Shown here: positions 20,735 to 31,012 of the stretch, piece after piece | Layout of the letters: each line of letters opens with the position of its first letter | How positions within the stretch are numbered: position 1 is the stretch's first letter | Source: Mesostigma viride | Lineage: Eukaryota; Streptophyta; Mesostigmatophyceae; Mesostigmatales; Mesostigmataceae | DNA: 50,528 nt | Assembly: GCA_009746045.1 (NCBI GenBank) | Contig: RPFO01000653.1 | Span: forward strand, 2,501 to 53,028 | Direction: 5' to 3' | Translations under genes and position numbers: made by a program | Notes under the pieces: generated by a model | What the model was told of the DNA's origin: nothing | Databases searched by the model: none | What the model saw: only the letters and a program-made list of their open reading frames with translations

Positions 20735-21906
20735 TCAGTCGTCCTGGTTGCCAGCCGGAGTCCAGGTGGGGTCTGCAGCCTCGTCGTCGACGCCCTGTGC
20801 AGCAACGTCAGCGTCTATGGCGTCCACGAGATCACTGATTGGGTCAGTGGGGGCGTCGACGGGGATTGCTGTGTCCACTGCTTCCCCTGGACGAGGAGCA
20901 CGCTGGGAAGAAGGGCCGGCAGCACTCGCTCCAGGCAGGCTGGCAAGGATGCGCCTGGCCTTCTCCGTGGTCACCCCAAACAACTGAGCCATGCGCTTGA
21001 AGACGTCTGGGCTGTCGCGCTCCATTGCAGCTGAGAGCGCCTCCACCTTGTCAAACACGCCCATCATGGCGCTAAGCTTCTTCGCAGACTCAGCCTCCGG
21101 GCAAGTCTCCATGTGCTCCTCGACGGCGCGTTTCTTGCCCTCATAGCCGCAGCACATCTTGGAAGAAAGCGTCTCGTTGTCCAGCAGGCGGAACGAGACG
21201 GTGTTGCCACAGGTGTAGACGTTGTACTCGCACTCCTCCTCGTGCGCCGCCATCATGTTGCTTGGGATGATCGTAAAGCAGCCGGGGTGTTCGCAGGCCC
21301 GGTATTGCGTCCTCGACGCCAGGCTGTTGAGCTGCGGGTTGGGGACGAACAGCTGCCCAGACGAGCTCAGCGGCTTGCGGCACTGCGGGCACTGGTTTCT
21401 GAACGTGTGAAGCTTGGTAGTGGCACAGGTGTCGCAGATGATGATGGAGCATGCGTGCGCGGGCTCGTTCTCCAGCATGAGAGTGACATACTTGTCTCTC
21501 TCCTCCGCGCAAATGGCGCATTCGATCTTGCTCAAGTCCAGGACGAGTTTCGCCACCTTGAAAGTGTTCTCCAGATAGGGAAACACGTTGTTTCTTGTGT
21601 CGAAGTCCCCGTGATTATCGTGCACGGGCACAGGCTTGTTAGCCCTGTGAAGCTGCCGTTGTTCAGCGGTCAGTTCTGCATGCACGGGTGTGTGGGGGCA
21701 AGAAAACATAACAAGAAATGAGTACCAAAAGGCGGAAACGACAAGAAAAAGCGCTTTGGGTGCAAAAAAACAAAGGCTCGTCACAAACCTGCTTCTCCAG
21801 TAGTCGTGTTCCTCGCAGCACGTCGCTTTCCCCTGCCACTTCCACTAGCTCCAGTAACACCACGGCCAAAGTTGTAGCTAGCTGCGTATCTGGGGCGGGA
21901 AGCCAT
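20735..21906 (-). CDS. RING and TRAF-type zinc-finger protein with one intron (intact copy)
   Basis: Exon 1 is 21,906-21,789, the intron 21,788-21,676 (113 nt, GTTTGT to ATGCAG) and exon 2 21,675-20,735, giving 352 residues. Without splicing the frame hits TGA at once, so the intron is well supported. A basic N-terminus (GRGKRRAARN) is followed by a RING-like module at 92-138: CAIC, HAC, CDTC, CPQCRKPL. The H-C order is unusual for a C3HC4 RING. A TRAF-type finger follows at about 167-195 (ACEHPGC, AAHEEECEYNVYTC) and a second CCG...H...C cluster. A helical part and an acidic tail end the protein. RING/TRAF proteins act as ubiquitin ligases; a role in host protein turnover is inferred. TATA at 21,986-21,981, 75 nt before the ATG. 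Confidence 0.8.
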
Positions 21907-22603
21907 ATCCAGTGAGAGAGTTTTGGTGTGCTGAGCTGATGTGAGGTGAGCGAGTGGCGAGGAGACGAGGAAGTCTGGTCTTTATACCTGCGCAGGCCTT
22001 GGTTGACGAGACGGTCCCGTGGCTGCCAGGCTATCTACGTGGTCTTGCACGGGCAATCTGGCTACGTGGAAGCGCGTTCGTCGTTTATGCGCCGAAACCT
22101 TATCCACGGGACGCGTTTTTTTTACGTTACAAATCCCGTGGCAGCATAACGGTCAGAAATATCCGTCCACGGGGATTACAATTTTCGGTTTCGAGCCCCG
22201 TGGCAGAGTAACTGTCGGATATTTCTGCCACGGGGAAAGAATTTTTACGTTACAAATCCCGTGGCAAAATAACGCTCGAAAATATCCGTCCACGGGGACA
22301 GAAAAAAAAAACGATGCCGGTCCCGCGGCAAAGTAACTGTCGGATATTTTTGCCACGGGGAAAGATTTTTTACGTCACAAATCCCGTGGCAAAATAACGC
22401 TCGAAATGTATGGCCACGGGAATTTTTTCCTCGTAACCGTCATACCGTTTCCCGTTACAAACCTCGTGGCTCGCCACGAGCCGTCGATCTGCTGAATTCT
22501 TCTAGACCACGGGAATTGCAGCCCCGTGGGTATAAATGCAGGACTTGCACCATCCCACTCGCATCCACCCAGCTCTCTCAGCAACCAAAACCAACCAGCT
22601 CCA
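21907..22603. promoter_or_regulatory. Bidirectional promoter with CCACGGG array, right arm
   Basis: Mirror of 17,909-18,602. TATAAA for the RING/TRAF gene lies at 21,986-21,981 and TATAAAT for the zinc protein at 22,531-22,537. The CCACGGG/CCCGTGG words and CGTTAC/GTAACG words are kept; a few bases differ from the left arm (for example an AAAAAAAAC tract near 22,303). Confidence 0.75.
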
Positions 22604-23872
22604 ATGGCTTCCTCCTCCGCCATCTCTGCTCCCCTTCGCCAGCGTGGGCCGCACAGTGCTCCCAAAGTCAAGAAAACTCGCCACTTCAACATTCTTTTCC
22701 ACCCAGTCACCGGCGAGCATGCATGCGAAGTCCACCTTCCTGAGGCTTCTCGCAGCGTTTTGAACGACATGATGGATCACTACGAGACGAGCAACATCAT
22801 GATGAACAAGAAGCGCATTCGCTGCGTCGGCTGCGACAAGATGAGGTCTCTCAAGCACTTCTGCGAGTTTGACGAGGCTTACAAGATGCGCAACAATCAC
22901 AGCTTTTCCCCCTGCGACGGCCATTTCTGCGACTCGTGCGAGTACCTTCAGCAGAACAACATGCTGAAGAGCATCCCCACGAAGGACTGCGCCAAGTGCA
23001 AGAAGCCGACTCGTGTGGATCTCCTCAAGATCGACTGCAACGGCAAGGCCGAGCACTGCATCAGCTGCTGGGACCCCGCATTCGAGCAGTTCGCGTTCGA
23101 GCACGAGCGGACGAAGAAGAGGTTCCCCGAGCTGCTCCAGATCTACCCGGATATGGAGGACACCGCCGAGTTCATCAAGTGGCCCACGTCAGGCACCTAC
23201 ACCGTCTCTGAGCCGAACTTTGCTCTCACCGGCCCCACCGACCCTGGCAAGGTCAACGTCAAGGTCGAGGAGCGCGACCAGCCCTTTCTTCGCGGTGGCT
23301 ACAAGAGGAAGCAGGAGGACACAAACGACTACCTGAGGTCTTGCGGGCTGTTCAACGACGCCGTCAAGAAGCCCAAGGTCGACATCGAGAACTTCAAGAG
23401 CGACTTCACCAAGGAGGTCTCCAGGATCAAGTGGGAGTGCGAGAAGCGCAACTATGTCTCCTACCTCAGCTTCGTCTCTTTCACGATGTCCGAGTCCAAC
23501 CTCAACAGCACCGTCACTCCCGGCGCCAAGGAGTTCGAGCATCTGAAGAACAAGTTCTGCGGCGTCAAGGCTGCCAGCAAGCAGATGGGCTGCAACCACC
23601 AGTTGGACGTGCCCTCCAAGACCTGCAAGGTGTGCAACAAGAAGGCGCACTACCTCTTCACCGCCAACGGCCACAGCATCGACAACGACGTCGTCTGCAG
23701 CGAGTGCGTCCTCGACACTCTGCGGGAGGCTGGCACCAAGAGTGTCTCCTGCCCCATCTGCGAGGGCAAGGACTCCAAGCACGACCTGTCCTTCCCGTTT
23801 TTCCGCTACGACTCCGCAGAGTCCTGCTATGCAGCTGTCATGAACCAACTGGCCGCCCCGCGTGCCCTGTAA
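22604..23872 (+). CDS. Cys-rich zinc-binding protein (intact copy)
   Basis: 422 residues from the ATG at 22,604, 73 nt after TATAAAT (22,531). An upstream in-frame open stretch has no ATG. Zinc modules are at 74-112 (CVGC, then CDGHFCDSC), 129-155 (CAKC, then CISC) and 341-386 (CKVC, H, CSEC, CPIC), the last RING-like. Between them is a mixed-charge region with KRKQEDTNDY. The repeated CxxC-x(n)-CxxC layout recurs in the protein at 32,944-33,921, suggesting a lineage-specific family. It may bind nucleic acid or act as a ubiquitin ligase; the sequence does not decide. Divergent from the RING/TRAF gene and co-controlled with it by shared promoter words. Confidence 0.75.
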   Translation: MASSSAISAPLRQRGPHSAPKVKKTRHFNILFHPVTGEHACEVHLPEASRSVLNDMMDHYETSNIMMNKKRIRCVGCDKMRSLKHFCEFDEAYKMRNNHSFSPCDGHFCDSCEYLQQNNMLKSIPTKDCAKCKKPTRVDLLKIDCNGKAEHCISCWDPAFEQFAFEHERTKKRFPELLQIYPDMEDTAEFIKWPTSGTYTVSEPNFALTGPTDPGKVNVKVEERDQPFLRGGYKRKQEDTNDYLRSCGLFNDAVKKPKVDIENFKSDFTKEVSRIKWECEKRNYVSYLSFVSFTMSESNLNSTVTPGAKEFEHLKNKFCGVKAASKQMGCNHQLDVPSKTCKVCNKKAHYLFTANGHSIDNDVVCSECVLDTLREAGTKSVSCPICEGKDSKHDLSFPFFRYDSAESCYAAVMNQLAAPRAL

Positions 23873-23924
23873 ATAGTTCAGAGAATCTCTCTAGTCCCGT
23901 GGACTTGTGTACAATTAAAGAGTA

Positions 23925-24059
23925 ATTCTATTAACCGTGGAACTCCAGGGTAACCAGACTCTTTATTAAAACAATAAGTAGAGCACATCGGGAAGTGGCC
24001 CCCAACTGGCCATCCTTACCCATGGGAACACTTTATGTCCAAAAAGGCTAGCCTTACCC
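23925..24059 (-). repeat. B2 repeat of the DIRS-like element
   Basis: Outer 135-nt copy of the B repeat, same as 24,471-24,605 with a C/T difference. Begins ATTCTATTAACCGTGG and ends CTTACCC. Confidence 0.95.
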
Positions 24060-24092
24060 CCAAACAGGCAACACACAGGGAGGGCGGGTGGG

Positions 24093-24473
24093 AAAACAAA
24101 AGAGACCGCCATGAGCTAGGTGAGCAAGCTTTTATCGTGTTTCAAGGCCAACGGCTCTCTACCAACGGCCAGATCCGGCAACGGCCTCTAAACAGTTTTA
24201 GCCGTCAAGTTTTACTTCAGATATTGCCTGTTGCAAACCCGTCCGCAATCACAGATCTGCTAGGAGAACCTAGACGCAAAAATCCGTCGTCAAGGTACTC
24301 AGCACACCGTCAAGGTATGGGCCGCAACAATTAGGCCATATCTTCCGTAATACTCGTACACTAGAAGCCTAATCAACCTTATTACGATCACATCACCCAG
24401 CTCTATTTCACCTAGCATCAGCGGCTCCCCTTCCGTATCACTATAAAGAAACTATGTTCAGAGAACCCCGATT
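24093..24473 (-). repeat. A2 repeat of the DIRS-like element
   Basis: 381-nt copy, same as A1 at 28,936-29,316. It overlaps the start of B1 by the ATT that forms the circle junction, and a 33-nt spacer separates it from B2. Confidence 0.95.
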
Positions 24474-24605
24474 CTATTAACCGTGGAACTCCAGGGTAAC
24501 CAGACTCTTTATTAAAACAATAAGTAGAGCACATCGGGAAGTGGCCCTCAACTGGCCATCCTTACCCATGGGAACACTTTATGTCCAAAAAGGCTAGCCT
24601 TACCC
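24471..24605 (-). repeat. B1 repeat of the DIRS-like element
   Basis: Inner 135-nt copy of the B repeat, directly downstream of the recombinase stop (24,682) in coding direction. Confidence 0.95.
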
Positions 24606-24681
24606 TTACATCCCTCCCTGGCGACCCAAGCCAGGGGCAAAACAAAAACCGGTGGACGCATAAGACAAGAATGAAGGGAAC

Positions 24682-27600
24682 TTAAGAGGAAGGCAGAGAA
24701 AAGACGCTCCGCCAAATGCGCGGGGGGCAGGCGGCGATAGCCCGAACCAGGGCGTCAGGAAGGGTGAGGGCCAAGCTCCGGTGCAATCCCACATAGTGGG
24801 CGACAGTTTTGCTGCTGCGCCAGCGACCCCGATGCTGAATATCAGCCATGCTGCGCTGCCGCAAAAAATCATAGGTAGCCCCCCCATGCCGCAGCCCGTG
24901 AATGGTAAACACCGTGTCGACCCCCAAAGCTTGCGTGGCCTGATGCCAAACCCGGCTGAACTGGGCATAATCGTAAGGGAACACCCGCTCCCAGGCCGCC
25001 TTGCCACGCATACAAGCCCGCAAGAGGGTCTCAGTCATGACATCCTCGATCACCACAGACTGCACCTCCCCCTTAGCCGTCTTAGCTGACATCAACAACA
25101 AGGCGCCCCGCTGCGAACCCCGCAACCGAACATCAGGCTGCAAGCGCACATGGCCGACCAACAGGTTGAGCGCCTCCGATACCCGCAGGTATTGTTGGAA
25201 AATAACGATGACCATCATAGCCGCACGAGGCTGCCGCTGGAGCACCATAGTACAAGCAAGCGCAAACGCAGCCTCCCATGGAATGGGGGGGGGGCACGAG
25301 GGGGTGCCAACGTGCGCCAGCCAGCCAAAACACTTCGTGCCAAGGCCCAATCCCGCACCTCCCGGGGGAAGTACAAATTCAGGCCCATAAGCGCATTGAC
25401 ACACAACTGGCGGCTGTAACACCGTGAGTGCGCCCAAGCGACATACTCGCAATAGTATTCCTCTATCGTCAAGCCGCGCAACAAGCTGCCAACCCGACCC
25501 CGCCGGCTCGCCCACCATGCGAAAAAGGACCTAAGACCCCGATGGTAAACCATCAAAGTAGCCGGCTTCACCTTGCCCTCAAGAAGGGTCAAGTAGCTAG
25601 CGCCAAGCCGAGGCCCGGGATTGGGATGAACACCCTCGCGAGTCAAATCGCGGACCCACCCGGCCACCGAGGCAGCCATGGAAAGCCCCCGCGAAGGCCC
25701 ATCCGCAGGCTGAAGCTCACTTGGCGTCCAGACCCATTGTGAGCGGCTGCCGGTGACCAACGTAAGAGCGCACAACCGGCGGCATTGCTTGTTTAACCGG
25801 TAAGAAGAGGAACGCCCTTTAGCCAAGCAGCCCAAAGCGGCAGTGGAGTCCACTAACCTCACCACCCGCTTACCCCATGTTCCGAGGTTCCGGGCCGAGC
25901 GCTCCACCCCCTTCACAGCGGCCCGCACTTCCTTCTCGTTGATGTGCATGGTCGAATCGCGCCAGCGACTCTTGATCCCGACGCGCCATCGCCCGTGGAT
26001 GATGGCTTTTTCCGCGGCCTTGGTCAAGGGTCTAGGCCCGGCATACATGGCCTCACCTGGGGTGAGGAGGGTTGGGTAACCCCGCACCTCCCGGGCCCGA
26101 GCTAATTCCGTCACCTCAGCTGGGGCCATCTCAGCGTAGACAACCCCCTGCCCAAAACTAGACGCATCCGAGGCCACCACCACCGGAGCCAGGGCAGCCC
26201 CCCGGTCCACACGGAGCATGGGGGCCAACGCCATGGCACACTCGAGCTCATCGCGCACACCTTGCCACAAAGGTCGCGTTCGCTGGCCCCACCCCTTGAG
26301 GTTGATGAACTTAAAACTCTGCTGCCATATGGACAAGCAAGTGCGGCTGAGCATCTGCAGCCACACCCACCGGCCCACGACGGCCGCCAGCGCCTCAGCG
26401 GTAGCGCGTCCCCTCTCGAGGAGTACACGAGTGTGCGCAACCACAAGGGTGAGCTGCTTAGCTGTCGGCTCCAACACCCCATCCCGCCGGTGAACAACAC
26501 CCAGAGCTTCTAGCTCGTCCTCCCCCTCCGGGCTAGCCATGATCGTCTTGTCCTTGGAGGGCACAAGGTTGTTAGGCGCGTACCCGTCTTCAATAGCACT
26601 CGCGATTAAGCGATTCACCGCCTCGCACGTGCGCCCATTGCTGACCACCAGGTCATCAATAGTGATGGATACCATAGGGGCAGGGGGGTCCTCAAGGTCG
26701 ATTTGCATCTCCCTCGTGCTCTCCTCCTTGTACTCGATGGCTAGGGCGGTTGGGTTACCCCATGCATTCCGAAGCACGGTCAGCTCCCCTACACTTGTGA
26801 GGCGGTTCACCTGCCGTCTAGGATCCAAAGCGCCCGTGGCATAGAGGACCATCTCATGGATGGCTTCCCCTAGCGCTACAGCGTGGGAGTGCCCCATGGC
26901 CAGCACTTTCAGCACTGGCCACACCCTCCTCCGCCGCCCCGGCAGCCCGACATCGGTGGACCACACATCAGGTAGCCCTTGATAATCCCACCACCACTCC
27001 GGCACTTGGATGGTATAGTAATACGAGACCAGATCGCTCTTGGCCGTGTAGCACCGACCCTTGATATAGACCTCCGAGTATATGCCCAGGTGGGGTAACA
27101 CCGTCTTAGGGGGGTCCACCCACAGTGCGTTCCCCAACTTCTTATTCACAATGAGCCTTAACTCCCCCACTCCTTTGGCCACCCCAAAACATCCGTCTAC
27201 CCACTTTGGCCGCGTCTCTCGGAACTCCACCATCCCCACGTCCGCTGCCCTCCCCATCAACTTGCCCCACTCCGCCATGGTGCACCCTCGGCTGGGGGCA
27301 GGTACATTCCAATACCTCGCACTGGCAGCCACCTCCGGCTTGATGCAGTTGGCTTCGCTCGCGTACACCTCTCGCCAACTAGGTCGTAGCGCCAGCAAAT
27401 CCAGCAGCTTCGCCTTTCCTGCCACCTCGCGCTTCGGCAGACTCACCCGCTCCGCCACAAGTTGTTCATACTTATTACATTTCCCATAGATTAGATCACT
27501 TCCTTCTGCGGGGCCTGTCGCAACGCCGGTTACGCGGCGACTGTACCACTCGCAGTGCTTCTTGACCCTTTTCAGGGCCTCCGCCGTTCCTCTGGAGCAC

Positions 27601-27758
27601 GCGCCTCCAGATTTAGGCGGAGGGTCTGCCCCCCCGTGCCATAGCCAATTCAACCACGTAATCACCTTGTGTTGTAGAGTGAAGGTCCGGCGGCGGCGAG
27701 TTGCACGCTGGCGTCTGCGTGCTGACCTCACTCTCCCCCACGTAGTGCTTAGAGGCAT
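24682..27758 (-). CDS. pol: DIRS-like Pol: RT, RNase H, 2A-like motif and tyrosine recombinase
   Basis: A likely start is the Met at 27,758, after the gag stop; the open frame begins earlier, at 28,196. Numbering from 28,196: RT motif A with SDL at 387-389, catalytic IDD at 513-515 (SITIDDLVV), RNase H acidic residues near 677 (ASDASS), 754-756 (NEKE), 783 (VDST) and 832 (PADGPSR). GVHPNPGP at 855-862 looks like a 2A ribosome-skip site. The recombinase then starts. At a 10-G run (25,285-25,294) the frame changes and continues to 24,682 with the catalytic set: Arg in QQYLRVSEALN, HGLRH, H in HRGRW and Tyr in VAHYV. All key residues are present. The single break in the G run may be an error or a frameshift site. 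Confidence 0.9.
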
Positions 27759-27805
27759 TGTAGGAAGAGGCAGTGGGAAGGGGGAGCGGTTTACCCTTTC
27801 GGTGT

Positions 27806-28864
27806 TTACTTGGTTTGCTGGGCCTTGCCCAGCTTCTCCATCATCGTGGCGCTTTGCAGGGCCATCTTCATGGCCGGGTTGCTCACCAAGGAGGCATCTT
27901 CCTTGAGAGCAAGGAGGTGGCCAGCCACCTTCCACCCTCCTGACCCCTGGCTCTCCACTAGGAGCATGGCTGCCACCACCCTCATGAGATACTCTACCCC
28001 AGCCAACTCCCCGGCTGCCGGCCCCAACTCCTTGAAGAGTGTGTCCATGGCCAGGGCGATGTTCATGACCACCTTCCTGCTTTCCTGGTTCCTCCACCCC
28101 CCTTGGCGAGTAGCCATGATCCAACTCTTTATCCCCCCTCCATTGTCGTTGGCATCCTCGAGCACCTCGGGGAGCACTCTCTCTTGCACCCTCCAATTCA
28201 CCACTTGTGCTCGAGTGGGCAGCGTCACCCCTTTGGTCTTTTTCGGCTTCCTGGAAGCCCCATCTGCCCCGGCCAGCGCATCCTTCAATTTCGTCAGGAA
28301 ATCCTCTTCCTCGGACTCCTCCTCCTCCTCCTCTTCTTTGCCCGCCTGCCCCTGCTTGCCAATAATAGCCGCCAGCTCCAAGAGCTGCTCCCTCACATCC
28401 CCCGCGGCCTTTCCCTTGCTCGGGGCTGGGCTTCCGACTTTTTTCGTCCCCTTTTTCGCCCCTTTCGTGGGCCGGCGTGGTGGCTGCATCTCCTCTTCGT
28501 CCGAGTCCGCCAAGTCCCGGGCGCTTTGGAGGGCTGCCACTAGCGCTTCGTTTGGGTCCGCTGCTGCCAGAATTTCAGGCCCGTCCACGTGGTCGACCAG
28601 CAGTCCAACGACGGACTCCAGCTGGGCCGCAGACCACCGGCTGACAGTAGTTACCCAGTCGGTCCCGAGGACCGCCTCAAAGGCAGCGCACACTTCAGGC
28701 AGGCCCGAGCAAGTGGAGAGCTCCTGATGGAGCCTTTTCTTCTGCGTCGGCCAGCCTAGTCGGCCCTTTCCCGTCTGTTTAGTAGCTGTCGGCACCTCGG
28801 GATTAGCTTTCGGTAATTGCTTCCCAGCACCTGTCGAACCTGGCTTCCGCCCGGGCTTCGGCAT
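27806..28864 (-). CDS. gag: Gag-like ORF of the DIRS-like element
   Basis: 352 residues from a clean ATG at 28,864. Lys-rich N-terminus, an acidic run (EEEEEEESEEED) in the middle, then a helical C-terminal half. This is the position and size of the first ORF of DIRS-order elements, thought to coat the RNA. No zinc knuckle is seen. The stop at 27,806 lies 48 nt before the probable Pol start. Confidence 0.7.
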   Translation of the reverse strand: MPKPGRKPGSTGAGKQLPKANPEVPTATKQTGKGRLGWPTQKKRLHQELSTCSGLPEVCAAFEAVLGTDWVTTVSRWSAAQLESVVGLLVDHVDGPEILAAADPNEALVAALQSARDLADSDEEEMQPPRRPTKGAKKGTKKVGSPAPSKGKAAGDVREQLLELAAIIGKQGQAGKEEEEEEESEEEDFLTKLKDALAGADGASRKPKKTKGVTLPTRAQVVNWRVQERVLPEVLEDANDNGGGIKSWIMATRQGGWRNQESRKVVMNIALAMDTLFKELGPAAGELAGVEYLMRVVAAMLLVESQGSGGWKVAGHLLALKEDASLVSNPAMKMALQSATMMEKLGKAQQTK

Positions 28865-28935
28865 CCCAGCCGCTTTGCAGAAAGGAATTCTGGGCGTCAG
28901 CTACGCTGCCCCTGACCCCTGTCGCCGCCTTCGTT

Positions 28936-29316
28936 AAAACAAAAGAGACCGCCATGAGCTAGGTGAGCAAGCTTTTATCGTGTTTCAAGGCCAACGGCTC
29001 TCTACCAACGGCCAGATCCGGCAACGGCCTCTAAACAGTTTTAGCCGTCAAGTTTTACTTCAGATATTGCCTGTTGCAAACCCGTCCGCAATCACAGATC
29101 TGCTAGGAGAACCTAGACGCAAAAATCCGTCGTCAAGGTACTCAGCACACCGTCAAGGTATGGGCCGCAACAATTAGGCCATATCTTCCGTAATACTCGT
29201 ACACTAGAAGCCTAATCAACCTTATTACGATCACATCACCCAGCTCTATTTCACCTAGCATCAGCGGCTCCCCTTCCGTATCACTATAAAGAAACTATGT
29301 TCAGAGAACCCCGATT
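28936..29316 (-). repeat. A1 repeat of the DIRS-like element
   Basis: Left-hand terminus in coding direction; 381 nt, ending in GAACCCCGATT. It presumably carries the promoter. The joined ends of A2 and B1 (CCCCGATTCTATT) show the circle junction. Confidence 0.95.
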
Positions 29317-29735
29317 ATATTTTTAATGAAAACAATTCACACGAACATCATGTCTTATTTTCCATGCTTGCAATCAAAGTAAAATTAACAATTGCACACG
29401 TCCCAAGTGTCCAAATTTAATAATACTTAGCCGTTGAGACTTGGCAAAAATTTGAATTTAGCGCGGTTTTAGATTTATACTTCTGGCGCCGTCACCACGG
29501 GAAATGGCACGTGCCACGTGGCAGAATCCCGTGGACGTGCACCGGTCCGTACTCGCGCCGCGCCGTTCCGTATTCGCGCCGCGCTTATCCACAGGACGCG
29601 CGCGTCGCGCTTATCCACAGGGCGCGGACCAATCCCGTGGCAGATGTGGATATCCCTTCGTCTATTAAGTCCGGCGAGACGCAACAACTCTCGCAGCTAT
29701 CCTCCTCTCCATCCACCACTACCACGAAAACAGCT
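29317..29735 (+). promoter_or_regulatory. Promoter of the right F-box-like gene
   Basis: Mirror of 16,172-16,590. TATTAAG at 29,663-29,669 lies 73 nt before the ATG. Upstream are GGCACGTGCCACGTGGC, CCCGTGG words and two TTATCCACAGG words. An outward-facing TATAAAT lies on the minus strand near 29,470 with no gene after it, now next to the transposon. Confidence 0.6.
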
Positions 29736-30454
29736 ATGGCTGACTCCGCGAAACCAGCTATGGCTGCCACCTTCGACAGCCTGCCTGCAGAAATCGTGCA
29801 CCGCCTCGTGGAGCTCTCGTGGCCCAAACTGTGTGGAATCAACAAGGCCACGCAGGTCCAGTTTGAGAAGGTGAAAGAGGAAAAGACGATCGAAGCCACT
29901 GAGCTGCTGAAGGCCATTGAGAAGGAGATTCAGATGCGCTCCCGCAGACGCCGAAGGAACCCTGGCGAGCTGCGCCACATGACTTCATGCGATCTCAAGA
30001 TGTGCAAGCGGTTGCTGATTGGCAAGAAGCCCTATATCTTTCTCCGTCAAGCGAAGAGGTGGGTCGCCGAGGCTCACTGCTACAGGAAGCATCTGGCGTG
30101 CCTTGCCCAGAATGTGTTTGACAAGATGTTCCGGGCTGTCATCGTCTTCGGACACGACGCTGACCTTGTCGCTCACGAGTACATCAAGTCCGTGCCGGAT
30201 CTCGAGAAGGAACGCACGGCAGAAGAGCACGGGCTCGAGCTCATCAATCGCATGAAGGAGGCGGTGCGCAAGGCCCTCGAGACAAGCGTGGCTCCTCACC
30301 ACCGCCCCCCCGGATGCAGAAGATGGAGGAACTGTGCAAGTGGGAGTTAGACGTGTGGAAGAACCAACTGGCCAATGGCTATGTCAGCTGCAGGGAGTGC
30401 AGCCTTTTGAAGCCAAGCCATGAACGGAGGAAGGCGCATGCGATGTACAAATAA
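29736..30454 (+). CDS. F-box-like small protein with Cys/His tail, right copy
   Basis: Start ATG at 29,736. A second Met at residue 9 is also possible. F-box-like SLPAEIVHRLVEL near the N-terminus, then a basic helical region (RSRRRRRNPGE). The uncorrected frame gives 204 residues to 30,350. The 7-C run at about 30,305-30,311 sits just before a shift into MQKMEELCKW and the tail SCRECSLLKPSHERRKAH, ending at 30,454. Since both arms share the same C count, the break predates the duplication, is a repeated sequencing artefact, or is a real slip site. Confidence 0.6.
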
Positions 30455-31012
30455 GTACTTCCACTCCTACATTGAGAAAAGGAGTGTTGAAATGATTACT
30501 GTATTTTATTTTCTAATAAAAGCGTTTACGTAAACAAAGAGTCCTCACATCTCATGCATTATAAATAGGCCAATTAACAAATGCAATAGGTACGTAGCAT
30601 ATACTAAGCATACAAAACAGGGTGCAAGTGACAGAATTCAAAAAGACTTAGCCGTTTAGGAGCTACACTTACTAGCACGGCCCCCTTAGTGCCCAGGACT
30701 TGGTGAAAATTCGGGACTTTGCACAGAAACACGCCTAACGCCGCGCCGGTACTGCGTACGACAGAAGTAAGGGCGTATGACACGGTGCTCGGGACTTGTG
30801 CAATTTTAATTACTGACAAAGTACCGACGGAGTGGCGCTCACAATTCATAATTGTAGTTACTGGCAAGCCACGGACTTGTATAAATAGATTCGCCCTGGC
30901 CAGTCGGCCCTTGCGGTCGACCCACTGGCCAGTCGCCGCCATGAAGGCTTTTAACAATAAATAAAAGCAAAGGCCTGTCGAGCATACAAGGAGGAATTTG
31001 TGGCAGGCAGCC
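30455..31012 (+). promoter_or_regulatory. Promoter and leader of the right chromodomain gene
   Basis: TATAAATAG at 30,880-30,888 lies 133 nt before the ATG, farther than in the other genes. The leader contains a complete seven-codon upstream ORF (30,941-30,964) that might reduce translation (inference). The region also holds the 3' end of the F-box-like gene with AATAAAAG near 30,520. Confidence 0.6.

Larger units (their letters stand above)
23925..29316 (-). mobile_element. DIRS-like (PAT-type) tyrosine-recombinase retrotransposon
   Basis: In coding direction the layout is A1 (29,316-28,936), gag-like ORF, RT-RNase H, tyrosine recombinase, B1 (24,605-24,471), A2 (24,473-24,093), B2 (24,059-23,925). 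This A1-ORFs-B1-A2-B2 pattern is the split direct repeat structure of PAT elements in the DIRS order. The A copies are 381 nt each and the B copies 135 nt each, nearly identical, so the insertion is young. There is no target-site duplication beyond the shared ATT, as expected of recombinase integration. The uninterrupted site survives in the left arm at about 16,589-16,593. Confidence 0.93.

Noticed and set aside
22526-22603. Upstream start of the zinc gene
   Set aside because: The extension has no ATG and overlaps the TATA box; 22,604 is the first ATG in frame.
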